Shown: positions 8,265 through 17,571, counted from the first letter of the stretch. The stretch: DNA of 33,171 nt from Mariprofundaceae bacterium (GCA_030950835.1 JAUZQU010000174.1:1-33171); one strand, 5' to 3'. The notes: a model not told the origin generated them from the sequence alone. Made by a program: numbers and translations.

Positions 8265-9616
8265 AATTTATCTCCTGGTCGAATAAGGCGGCGTGTGGAC
8301 ATTTGGTTGGTGCGAGCAATGGCTTTGGCAGAAGTACCAAATTTTTGGGCAATTTTCCATAATGAGTCACCACTGCGGACTTTATAACGAATACGCCGAC
8401 CTTGGGAAAGCAAAGGGTTGGTTTTAGAGGCGACATGTTTGCTGCTGCCAGCTGTGGGTACGCTGAGCTGGTGACCAATGGATAAGATGTTTTTCAAATG
8501 TGGGTTAAGTTGGCGGAGTTGCTTGATGCTGGTGCGATACTGACGCGCAATATCCCATAAATTATCACCTTTTTGAATCGTGATGCTGATGTATTTGGGT
8601 TTAAAAGCATCAGGATTGTTTTGCATGTGCAATTTTAAGCGTTGGATGTTTTCTTGGGGTAAAAAGACTTGGGTATCGTGGTGTAGGTAGTGTTGGTAAT
8701 CAAAACCAGGGTTAAAGCGGAAGACATCGTGTTGTTGAAGACCTGCGGCTGTTTCGATGGCTTTGAGGTCAACGGGGGCTTGGATGTTGATGCTTTGGAT
8801 AGGGCTAGGCGGGCTAAATTGTAGCTCTCCTTGTTCATGTAGGGCAATCATACCAAGGATTTGTTTGACATAGTGTTTGGTTTCTCTGGGGAAGGGTAGG
8901 GCATCAAGCCCTTGAGCAGGTGTCCAAGGTGTTTTGCGTAAGCGACGTTCCACACCCCAAGGCCCAAGGTTGTAAGCACAGATGGCTAAGGTCCAATTGT
9001 CAAAACGTGCGTGCAGTTGTAATAAATAAGTGATGGCAGCTTGGCTGCTTTGTTCAATATCTCTGCGACCATCAATGCCATTGCGGTGGGTAGTTCCAAG
9101 TTCTTTGGCGGTTGCTGGCATCAGCTGCCAAAGCCCCAAAGCACCAGCAGGAGACAAAGCATAAGGTTGGTATGCAGACTCGGCAACAGGTACAAATTGT
9201 AGCTCTTCAGGGGCTTGAAGTGCTTTTAATTTCAATAAGATACGTTGTCGCACATAAAGGGCGCGTTTGTCCATGCTTGCCCATAAAATTTGACTGACTC
9301 GGCGGGCTTCATCTTGGATGATCACCATGTCTTTTGCAGTTAAGTGTTGTAAAAATAATGATTGAAACTGTATGGGGGTATCAAGGGTGGTTGCAGATGT
9401 TTGTTGGTAAATGTCTACTGGGGGTTGTTGTGCTACTATAGGTTTTACTGGTAAGTGTTGAATGACATGGGTATTTTTACTTTGCGGACTGGCGCAAGCG
9501 CTTAAAATAAGCGCAAAAAAGACAGCAAGCAAGAGGTTTGGTCTAGGAGATAAGGCTAAGTTTGTATGCTTGTTGCACGAATAGGGGTAGGTAAGTGGCT
9601 TCACGATGCCAAGCAT
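8234..9616 (-). CDS. Membrane-bound lytic murein transglycosylase D-like with two LysM domains
   Basis: LILSACAS lipobox-like, VAESAYQPYALSPAGALGLWQLMPATAKELG SLT motif, two LysM repeats (ITIQKGDNLWDIARQYRTS..., YKVRSGDSLWKIAQKFGTS...). Confidence 0.93.
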   Translation of the reverse strand: MLGIVKPLTYPYSCNKHTNLALSPRPNLLLAVFFALILSACASPQSKNTHVIQHLPVKPIVAQQPPVDIYQQTSATTLDTPIQFQSLFLQHLTAKDMVIIQDEARRVSQILWASMDKRALYVRQRILLKLKALQAPEELQFVPVAESAYQPYALSPAGALGLWQLMPATAKELGTTHRNGIDGRRDIEQSSQAAITYLLQLHARFDNWTLAICAYNLGPWGVERRLRKTPWTPAQGLDALPFPRETKHYVKQILGMIALHEQGELQFSPPSPIQSINIQAPVDLKAIETAAGLQQHDVFRFNPGFDYQHYLHHDTQVFLPQENIQRLKLHMQNNPDAFKPKYISITIQKGDNLWDIARQYRTSIKQLRQLNPHLKNILSIGHQLSVPTAGSSKHVASKTNPLLSQGRRIRYKVRSGDSLWKIAQKFGTSAKAIARTNQMSTRRLIRPGDKLWILARFRPS

Positions 9617-9728
9617 AACATGGCTTTTTTGAAGAGGAAGAATATAAATAGGTGCTTGATATTCTATGTTTCGGGGTTAATGTTTACCGAAATGTATTGT
9701 GATCTGTGATTCTTAATATGGAGGGTGT

Positions 9729-11939
9729 ATGCTGCTAAAGCAACAGCGAGAGTTGATTGATACTGGTCTTGTTTCACAAGAACAGATTTCAGAAGCTTTA
9801 GAAAGCGACCAAGCCAAAAAAGGCGGATTATTGTTGGTATTGCTTGCTATGCCTGACCTTGATAGCAATATGATTTTACAAGCCCTTGCTAAAATTTATA
9901 AAGTTCCTTACTTAGATTTAGACAACGTAGAAATTGATGCGGAAGTGGTCAAAAAATGCCCTGAAGAGCTGTGTACAGAGTATGGGTTTGTGCCGATTGA
10001 TGTTACAGGCGGCGAAATGGTGATTGCTACGGGCAATCCTATGGATTATGCGGGTATGGATGCCTTGCAGTTTAAATTGGGGCAACGTGTGCGCCCTGTG
10101 TTTGCCAGCCCTGAATTGATTCAAAAGCATATTCGTGCACTTTTTAGTGATGGTGATGCAGCGTTTGATGATGCAATGTCAGGTTTATCGGGTGGGGCAG
10201 GTTTTGAAAATGTAGAAGAAGAAGATAATGATGACTCTTCAGATTTGGATGCGCTGAAAAAAGGTGCAGATGGTTCGCCGATTATCAAATTGGTCAATGG
10301 CATTATCATTAAAGCCATGCAATTGGGCAGCTCGGATATTCATATTGAAGCGGGTGAGAAAGCCAGCGTGGTGCGTTTGCGCGTAGATGGACGTTTGCGG
10401 GCAGTGATGCAGTTTCCTAATAAGGCGCACTCCATGCTTGCTTCGCGCATCAAAATCATGTCGAAGCTGGACATTTCCAATGTAAGAACGCCACAAGATG
10501 GGCGCACCCGTGTCAAATTCATGGGTAAAAGCTTCGATATGCGTATTTCAACACTGCCTGCTTTGTATGGCGAAAAAGTGGTGATGCGTATTCTGGATAA
10601 ATCAGGGCTTTCGTTGTCGTTGGACATTTTGGCCTTTGAGAAAACTGCAGACAAACGTATCCGTGAATGTATTTCCCGCTCTACAGGCGCAGTGCTGGTG
10701 ACAGGGCCTACTGGTTCTGGTAAAACAACAACGTTGTACTCATTTTTACATCATATTAATGATGAAGAAACCAATATTGTGACAGTGGAAGACCCTGTCG
10801 AGTTTCAAATTAAAGGTTTGAACCAAGTGCAGGTTAACCCCAAAGCAGGCATGACTTTCGCGGCTGCTTTGCGCTCTATTTTACGTCAAGATCCTGACAT
10901 CGTGATGGTGGGTGAGATTCGTGATGAGGAAACAGCGCATATTGCGCTACATGCGGCGCAAACGGGTCACTTGGTGTTTTCTACTTTGCATACCAATGAT
11001 GCCCCTTCCACGGTGAGTCGTTTGGTGGAAATGGGTACGGATGCGGTGGCGCTTTCTTCATGTTTAAACATGGTGGTGGCGCAACGTTTGGCGCGTAGAT
11101 TATGTGGTAAGTGTAAAAAGAAAATAAGCCCTACGCCTGAAATGATTCAGCTGTATGAGATGCATGAAGGTATGGAAATTTATGAGCCTGTGGGTTGTAA
11201 GGCTTGCATGAACATTGGTTATAAAGGGCGTTGTGGTATTCATGAAACGCTTTATGTGAATGATGTGGTGCGTGAGGCGATTGCCCGCGAAGCTTCGGAT
11301 CAAGAGTTGATGCAGATTTGTCGTGAGCAGGGTATGTACACGCTTTTTGAAGACGGTATGAACAAGGTGTTGGCTGGTGTCACCAGTGTTAAAGAAATTA
11401 CACGCATGGCGAAGATGCCTGAAGATTTCACTTTCAGAGATAGGCTAGATGAAGACGGTAATTTGATGTCTTTGGGGCAGGCTCAGGAAGCGCGCAGCTC
11501 TTCTCAGCTGACTTCAAGCGTAGATAACGAGCGCAATACGGTGTTGGTGGTGGATGACTCTAAGAGTATTCGCAGCTTGGTGCGTTTTGTTTTGCAGGCT
11601 GAAGGTTACGATGTGATTGAAGCTGAAGACGGGCAAAAAGGTTTGGCGTTGCTGCAACAAGCAGGTTCTAAGTTGTGTTTGGTGATTGTAGACTTTGAAA
11701 TGCCGCATATGACTGGCCCTGAAATGATTGCGGCAGTGCGGCAGAAGAGTAAATATGATGATATACCTTTGGTGATGTTGACTTCGCGTAAAGATGAGGA
11801 AGATGAAGTGTTTGGCTTGGATACAGGCGCGGATGATTATATCTGTAAACCAGTAGAGCCGATGAAGTTGCAAGCTAGAGCGCGTAAAACAATCAATATG
11901 TATAATCGCATTCGTTTGGCAACACATGGGCAGGGTTAG
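9729..11939 (+). CDS. GspE/PilB-family secretion/pilus ATPase with C-terminal receiver (REC) domain
   Basis: T2SSE_N/MshEN-like N-terminus, GPTGSGKTTTLY Walker A, LRQDPDIVMVGEIRDEETAHIALHAAQTGHLVFSTLHTNDA, CGKCKKK...GCKACMNIGYKGRCGI Cys motifs; C-terminal NTVLVVDDSKSIRSL...VIVDFEMPHMTG...MLTSRK...CKPVEP; GGAGG SD at 9721. Confidence 0.95.
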   Translation: MLLKQQRELIDTGLVSQEQISEALESDQAKKGGLLLVLLAMPDLDSNMILQALAKIYKVPYLDLDNVEIDAEVVKKCPEELCTEYGFVPIDVTGGEMVIATGNPMDYAGMDALQFKLGQRVRPVFASPELIQKHIRALFSDGDAAFDDAMSGLSGGAGFENVEEEDNDDSSDLDALKKGADGSPIIKLVNGIIIKAMQLGSSDIHIEAGEKASVVRLRVDGRLRAVMQFPNKAHSMLASRIKIMSKLDISNVRTPQDGRTRVKFMGKSFDMRISTLPALYGEKVVMRILDKSGLSLSLDILAFEKTADKRIRECISRSTGAVLVTGPTGSGKTTTLYSFLHHINDEETNIVTVEDPVEFQIKGLNQVQVNPKAGMTFAAALRSILRQDPDIVMVGEIRDEETAHIALHAAQTGHLVFSTLHTNDAPSTVSRLVEMGTDAVALSSCLNMVVAQRLARRLCGKCKKKISPTPEMIQLYEMHEGMEIYEPVGCKACMNIGYKGRCGIHETLYVNDVVREAIAREASDQELMQICREQGMYTLFEDGMNKVLAGVTSVKEITRMAKMPEDFTFRDRLDEDGNLMSLGQAQEARSSSQLTSSVDNERNTVLVVDDSKSIRSLVRFVLQAEGYDVIEAEDGQKGLALLQQAGSKLCLVIVDFEMPHMTGPEMIAAVRQKSKYDDIPLVMLTSRKDEEDEVFGLDTGADDYICKPVEPMKLQARARKTINMYNRIRLATHGQG
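11534..11927 (+). other. Receiver domain segment fused to the ATPase
   Basis: All canonical receiver residues retained (DD, D, T, K). Confidence 0.9.
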
Positions 11940-11941
11940 TG

Positions 11942-12421
11942 ATGTTCAAGGAGACTGAATTTAGTTCTACGCAGGAGATTCGCGATGCGGTATCGGCTGC
12001 TGCAGGTGAAGATGTTGCAGTGTTTGATTATATGCGGGTGCAAATGAATGGTGAAGCGTTTTTGCTTCCAGTGCCTGCGGTATTGGGTATTTTGCGCCCA
12101 GTGACGTTGACACCTGTGCCTATGGCGCCAGATCATTTGATGGGCGTGGCGAATATTCGGGGTCAAATCTTTTGTATTGTTGACCCTGGCAAAGCGTTGC
12201 ACTTAAAACAGGCGCGAAAAGCCCAAGATACAAATAGTCGTTTTTTGTTGTTAAGGCATGCTAGAGTGAATTTGGGCATGTGGGTAGAAGAAGTGTTTGA
12301 TTTGCACCGTGTGCGTGAGGATGAGCTGCCAGAAGATACAGGGCATGTGTACCAAACAGGTGTGATCAATACCCAACATGGGGACTTGCCGATATTACGC
12401 GTACAAGTATTGTTTGATTGA
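11942..12421 (+). CDS. CheW-like chemotaxis scaffold protein
   Basis: VFDYMRVQMNGEAFLLPVPAVLGILRPVTLTPVPMAPDHLMGVANIRGQIFCIVDPGKAL is a CheW/PilI-type sequence; ATG at 11942 taken over the overlapping GTG at 11939. Confidence 0.88.
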   Translation: MFKETEFSSTQEIRDAVSAAAGEDVAVFDYMRVQMNGEAFLLPVPAVLGILRPVTLTPVPMAPDHLMGVANIRGQIFCIVDPGKALHLKQARKAQDTNSRFLLLRHARVNLGMWVEEVFDLHRVREDELPEDTGHVYQTGVINTQHGDLPILRVQVLFD

Positions 12422-12427
12422 TGAAAG

Positions 12428-13954
12428 ATGGAAAAGAATGGAGTAATAACAATGGCTGAAGAAATCAGTGTTGGGCAAGATGAAATCAAAGAAGTAAGCA
12501 GTAAAAAGAAAGAGAAGAAATCCGTTAACTTAAGGCAGTTGGCACGACGCAATATGGCCTGGTCATCTATGTTTTTTGTGGTGCTTATCGGAACGGTGGG
12601 TTTCACCTCTTTTCAGGCGACTACGAATATGGATGCATTGTCGTCTTTGTATGAACAGCAGAATGATTTGGAACGATTTCGGGCGACAGTGCCCGATGTA
12701 TTGCTGCCTTTGAATGACTTTGTGTTGACCGGAAATGAAGAAGATATTCATAAAATTGAGACTGCAACCCAACAATTTAACCAGCTTTATGCACGGGTAT
12801 CTCAGTTCTCTTTGTTGACTGCTGAAGATGCAAGCGAGTTGGATAGTGTGAACCAGCTGATGACTTTGGTAAGTACATCAGCTGATGATATTACATCAGG
12901 CGTCACCCCTGATGACCAAATTGGTAGCTTGGCGATTGTAGCGCGAAACTTGGTGTTTGTGGTGCAAAAGAAGATTAACACAGTGGCAGGACATTTGAAA
13001 AACGCTTTGGTGGCAGAAACGGATAGTAAAACGGAACAAATGACCATGTTGATGTATATCAATATGGGTATTATTGCGGCAATTTTGATGCTTTTGTTTG
13101 TTTTAAGCCGTGGTTTCACCTCCAGTATAACCAATCGTATCACTACAGTGGCACAGAATGTTGCTTTATCATCCGAAGATATTTTGGCGGCGGTGGATCA
13201 TCAGGCAACAGCTTCAGGCACCCAAGCGAAAACGGTGGTAGATGTGACGGGTGAGTTGAGTGTGATGTCCAGTGCAGCGATTAAAATCGCGAGTACGGCA
13301 ACCAGTGTAGAGCGTATTGCAACTGCAACAACACTGGCGGCGAATGATGGGGTGAAAGCAGTGAAAGAAGCGATTGGTTACATGGACAGGATTCGTGCGG
13401 AAGTGGAATTGATTGCGGAGAAAGTATCCGATGCGGGGCGAAAAGCAGAGCAGATTTTGGAATCAGTCGATTCGATTCAGGAAATTGCTGATGAGACCCA
13501 TTTACTGGCACTTAATGCATCTATTGAGTCTGCAGCTGCGGGTGAATTTGGTAAACGTTTTGCCGTGGTGGCGAGTGAGGTGCGTAGGCTTTCTGAACGT
13601 GCAAGAGAGTTTACAGAAGAGATTCAAACGGTGGTCAATGAAGTGCATACGTCTACCAAGGAGTCCATTGATGTGACCCGGCAAGGGCTTGCCGAGGTGG
13701 CAAAAGGGGTGGAAATTGCGCGTCGTGCGGGTGATGCACTGGTGAAAATGCAGGACATGTCGGAGAAAACAAGTCAGGCGGTACATACCATTGCTTTGGC
13801 AACCAAACGTCAAAGTGATACGAGTGAGAAATTTGTGGTGACCATGCAACAGATGTCACAACTCTTACAAAACTCAGCTGTTGAGATGCAGGATTCGCGT
13901 GATTCAGCGGTACAGTTGAATAATGTGTCGGATGAATTGAGAAAGTTCGTTTAA
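12428..13954 (+). CDS. Methyl-accepting chemotaxis protein with divergent signalling tip
   Basis: Two TM segments flanking a helical periplasmic region; THLLALNASIESAAAGEFGKRFAVVASEVRRLSERAREFTEEI; alternative start at MAEEISVG. Confidence 0.93.
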   Translation: MEKNGVITMAEEISVGQDEIKEVSSKKKEKKSVNLRQLARRNMAWSSMFFVVLIGTVGFTSFQATTNMDALSSLYEQQNDLERFRATVPDVLLPLNDFVLTGNEEDIHKIETATQQFNQLYARVSQFSLLTAEDASELDSVNQLMTLVSTSADDITSGVTPDDQIGSLAIVARNLVFVVQKKINTVAGHLKNALVAETDSKTEQMTMLMYINMGIIAAILMLLFVLSRGFTSSITNRITTVAQNVALSSEDILAAVDHQATASGTQAKTVVDVTGELSVMSSAAIKIASTATSVERIATATTLAANDGVKAVKEAIGYMDRIRAEVELIAEKVSDAGRKAEQILESVDSIQEIADETHLLALNASIESAAAGEFGKRFAVVASEVRRLSERAREFTEEIQTVVNEVHTSTKESIDVTRQGLAEVAKGVEIARRAGDALVKMQDMSEKTSQAVHTIALATKRQSDTSEKFVVTMQQMSQLLQNSAVEMQDSRDSAVQLNNVSDELRKFV

Positions 13955-13970
13955 GCGTATATAACTTAAT

Positions 13971-16727
13971 ATGGCAGATTTTGACTTATCCAACTTCATT
14001 GCTTCGTTTTTTGATGAGGCAAGAGATCGTTTAAACTCGATCAACCAGCACTTGGTTGATTTCGAATCAGGCACTTTGGATAACAACGGGCTGACTGATT
14101 TGCGCCGTGATGCGCATACCATTAAAGGCTCAGCGCTGATGTTGGGTGTGAATGACGTGGGTGCGATTGCACATCTCTTTGAGGATATGATGGAAGAACT
14201 CATCAAACATCCTGATTGGCAAGTGCCGAAATCGATTCAGTTTTTGTATGACTTGCATGATATGTTGGATGTACGTTTGCAAGACCCTGATGGCGCAGTT
14301 TTGCTGGAAGATACAGAGAAAAAAGCTGAATATAAGATTATTATGGATGAACTGCGTCAGGGTCAGGTTGCGACTGAATCGACGGTTGAACCAGTAGCTG
14401 AACAAGCGAAAGTAGAAACACAAGAGTTTCCTACAGAGGTGTTACAACAAGATGTAACAACGCAGTTTGTAGAGCCAGCTAAGCCACAGCTTGAAGATTA
14501 TAGTCTGTCTTCGTTACCCGATGAAAATCATGAAGGTTTTGTAGGTGATAATTTTACCTTGAGTGACATCCCTTTGTTGAGTTTGGCTGATGATGGGCTT
14601 GAAGAAGTTGAAAGTGAGTTCGCTCTTGTTGATTTAGAAGATGTGCTTGAGGGTAATCAGACTACTGAAGGTATTGGGCATCAAGATATAAGCTTTGCAG
14701 AAAATGCTGCTGACTTGTTTGAAACAACAGTGGATCAAGTGCAAGTAGAGCAAGATCTTGGTTTGCAAATATTTGAAGAAATTGAAACAGTCGAAACAGT
14801 CGAAACAGTCGAAACAGTGCCTCAAGGTGCAGATGAACGTATTCACATCGCTGAAGAACCAAGTGCACCAGCGTTTGCTGATGACTTTGTTACCTCTGAT
14901 TTCCGCCCTATAGTTACAGAAGAGAAGAAAAAAGGCTCAGGGCAACGTCAAAATTCTGGTCGTTTTTTACGGGTAGATGCAGAACGTTTAGAAGAGCTGT
15001 CGCATCATATCATTGAAATGAGTACAGAGCAGAGCCGCTCCTCAAAAGCAGAGAGTGATTTGGGGCAAACGCAGTTGGAATTGAGGGCAATTCGTCGTGA
15101 AATGCGCAAAATGCAACATGTAGTGGAAGCGAATCCAGACGCTAAGTCAACATTGCAGAATATGGAGCATATGCTGGATGTACATATGCGGAAAATCCGT
15201 CGTATGAGCGAGGAAACACGTTATCAATCTGAACGTAGTAGTTTGGTATTGCGCGAGCTTCGTGACCAAGTGCTGGGTTTGATGTTACGTCCCTTAGATA
15301 GTATTTTCTCCACTTTTCCGCGCGCAGTGCGTGATGTCGCGGCGCGTATTGGTAAACGTGTACGTTTGGTGGTGGATGGCAAAACTGTGGAAATGGATCA
15401 AAGCGTAGCTGAATCCTTGGTGGAGCCGCTGGTACATTTATTGAATAATGCAGTTGCACATGGTATCGAAGATAATGCAGAACGGGTGCGCCTTGGCAAA
15501 CCTGAAGAAGGACAGGTGACGATTGTTGCCCACCAAAATGGTAATGAAGTACGCATTGAAGTGATGGATGATGGACGTGGTATTGATACCGAAGTCATTA
15601 AACGTGTAGCCGTTGAACGTGGTGTGACCACTCAAGATGAAGCCGATTTGATGGATTCGGCTGAAATTTTGGAAATGATTTTTCGCCCTGGGTTTTCCAC
15701 TATGGATGAAGTGGGTTCGTTGGCAGGGCGTGGTATTGGTATGAATGTGGTGCAAGATACGTTGCGTCGTTTAACGGGTTCGATTCGTATTCATACTGAG
15801 CTTGGTAAAGGTACGCGTTTTGTGCTTGCAGTACCGGTGAGTGTAGCGGTGCAACAGGCATTGATGTTTACGATTGGCAATCAGCAATATGGCATGTTGA
15901 CCCATATGATTGAGCAAGCGGTACCGTATAACAAACAAAAAATTGAGAAAGGTGTGGGTGGTAAACAGTTCCTTTCTTATGAGTCTCACCAAGTTCCTAT
16001 TGTAGATTTGCGCAGAATGATGCTGAAAAAAGGCTCGGTATTATCTGAGAATCCTTATATTATTGTTTCTGAACATATTGAAGGGTTTGTGGGCATTGTG
16101 GTGGATGATTTGTTGGGAGATGGTGAGATTGTGGTGCGTAACCTTGATCCTTATATCAAACGTTACCAACCACAAGGTTTGATGGGTAATACCATTATTG
16201 ATGATGGTTCTGTGGTGATGTTACTTGAGCCTTACGGCATCAAAGAAATGGGCAGAACATCACCTGATCAAGACATTGAAATCAACATTGAAGAAGAAGA
16301 TAAGTTGGACTTTAGCATATTGCTGGTGGATGACTCGTTGATTGCGCGTGAAATTGAGCGCAGTATCTTTGAAAGCCTTGGTTTTACCGTGGCAACAGCG
16401 ATTGATGGCATGGATGGTTTGGAAAAACTCGATGCAGGTGAATATGACATGATTATCACTGACTTAGAAATGCCACGTTTGGATGGTTTTGGTTTTGTGC
16501 GTCAAATTCGCAACCAACCTGAATATGAAGACATGCCTGTGATGGTAATTTCTACCCGTGAAAGTGCTGAAGACAGAATGCGGGCATTAGAAGCGGGCGC
16601 CGATTCATATATGGTTAAACAACATTTGGATGGAGATAGCATTCTTGCCACGGTGCAAGCTTTGGTGGGTCCGTTGGTTGCTAAGCAACATGGTGTAAAG
16701 CATGATCCCACAAGCGAAGTTCAGTAA
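13971..16727 (+). CDS. CheA-type hybrid histidine kinase (Hpt - acidic linker - HATPase - CheW - REC)
   Basis: Hpt DLRRDAHTIKGSALMLG, N-box HLLNNAVAHGIED, DDGRGID, GRGIGMNVV, CheW-like C-region, REC LLVDDSLIAREIE...IITDLEMPRLDGFG...VISTRES...MVKQ. Confidence 0.95.
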   Translation: MADFDLSNFIASFFDEARDRLNSINQHLVDFESGTLDNNGLTDLRRDAHTIKGSALMLGVNDVGAIAHLFEDMMEELIKHPDWQVPKSIQFLYDLHDMLDVRLQDPDGAVLLEDTEKKAEYKIIMDELRQGQVATESTVEPVAEQAKVETQEFPTEVLQQDVTTQFVEPAKPQLEDYSLSSLPDENHEGFVGDNFTLSDIPLLSLADDGLEEVESEFALVDLEDVLEGNQTTEGIGHQDISFAENAADLFETTVDQVQVEQDLGLQIFEEIETVETVETVETVPQGADERIHIAEEPSAPAFADDFVTSDFRPIVTEEKKKGSGQRQNSGRFLRVDAERLEELSHHIIEMSTEQSRSSKAESDLGQTQLELRAIRREMRKMQHVVEANPDAKSTLQNMEHMLDVHMRKIRRMSEETRYQSERSSLVLRELRDQVLGLMLRPLDSIFSTFPRAVRDVAARIGKRVRLVVDGKTVEMDQSVAESLVEPLVHLLNNAVAHGIEDNAERVRLGKPEEGQVTIVAHQNGNEVRIEVMDDGRGIDTEVIKRVAVERGVTTQDEADLMDSAEILEMIFRPGFSTMDEVGSLAGRGIGMNVVQDTLRRLTGSIRIHTELGKGTRFVLAVPVSVAVQQALMFTIGNQQYGMLTHMIEQAVPYNKQKIEKGVGGKQFLSYESHQVPIVDLRRMMLKKGSVLSENPYIIVSEHIEGFVGIVVDDLLGDGEIVVRNLDPYIKRYQPQGLMGNTIIDDGSVVMLLEPYGIKEMGRTSPDQDIEINIEEEDKLDFSILLVDDSLIAREIERSIFESLGFTVATAIDGMDGLEKLDAGEYDMIITDLEMPRLDGFGFVRQIRNQPEYEDMPVMVISTRESAEDRMRALEAGADSYMVKQHLDGDSILATVQALVGPLVAKQHGVKHDPTSEVQ
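14784..14819 (+). repeat. Tandem 9-bp repeat GAAACAGTC x4 (in-frame ETV repeats)
   Basis: gaaacagtcgaaacagtcgaaacagtcgaaacagtg. Confidence 0.97.
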
Positions 16728-17571
16728 AACATTGAACCATCAAGGTTTTCAGGTAGTCCCTGATTATCATATGCACACACCACGTTGCAACCATGCAACT
16801 GGCGATATACGCGCTTATGCACAAGCGGCATGTGATGCTGGTTTGTCTGAAATTGGCATGTCTGACCATTCACCCATGCCCCATGGTTTTGACAAAGCAT
16901 GGCGAATGGATGAGTCGGAATTAAGTTCATTTATTGCTGAAGTACAAGCCGCTCAAGTGGAATTCAAAGGTCAATTAAGCATTAAATCCGCCTTAGAAGT
17001 CGATTTTTATCCTGGCGCAGAGCCTTATATCCAACACCTTGCAGCCCAACATAACTGGGATTATTTGATGGGTTCAGTGCATTTCATTGGGGATTGGGGT
17101 TTTGATAACCCTGATGAAGTGGCTAAGTTTGAAAGCTGTGATCTGGAACAAGTGTATTGTGATTATTTTGATGTGTTGGGGCAATCTGCGGCTACAGGTT
17201 TATTTGATGTGATTGGACATCCCGATTTGATAAAAAAATTTGGTTATGTGTTAGAGCAACCTTCATCACGTGTAGAAGCGGCTGAAGATGCGATGTTGGC
17301 GGCAGTGAAAGCGGCAGATGTGGTGCTGGAAATCAGCTCCGCAGGTTTACGCAAACCTGTGGCTGAAATGTATCCGCGCGAAGGTTTGGTGGAGAAAGCG
17401 GCAGCTTTGCATATCCCTTTTACCTATGGTTCAGATGCCCATTCGCCTGCTGAAGTAGGTTTTGCTATGGACGATTGTTTAAGTGTATTGCTGAAATACG
17501 GCATCAAGGAAGTAGCCACATTTAGACAAAGAAAACGCACAATGATGCCACTGAAGGTGATAACAGGATGA
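16702..17571 (+). CDS. PHP-family histidinol-phosphatase (HisJ/HisK type)
   Basis: DYHMHTPRCNHATGDIRAYAQAACDAGLSEIGMSDHSPMP..., DYLMGSVHFIG, FDVIGHPDLIKKFGY, YGSDAHSPAEVG; true start may lie inside the annotated ORF. Confidence 0.9.
   Translation: MIPQAKFSKTLNHQGFQVVPDYHMHTPRCNHATGDIRAYAQAACDAGLSEIGMSDHSPMPHGFDKAWRMDESELSSFIAEVQAAQVEFKGQLSIKSALEVDFYPGAEPYIQHLAAQHNWDYLMGSVHFIGDWGFDNPDEVAKFESCDLEQVYCDYFDVLGQSAATGLFDVIGHPDLIKKFGYVLEQPSSRVEAAEDAMLAAVKAADVVLEISSAGLRKPVAEMYPREGLVEKAAALHIPFTYGSDAHSPAEVGFAMDDCLSVLLKYGIKEVATFRQRKRTMMPLKVITG

Noticed and set aside
11514-11927. 137-aa minus-strand ORF inside the ATPase receiver domain
   Set aside because: Antisense of a strongly conserved receiver domain; His/Thr/Phe-rich shadow translation.
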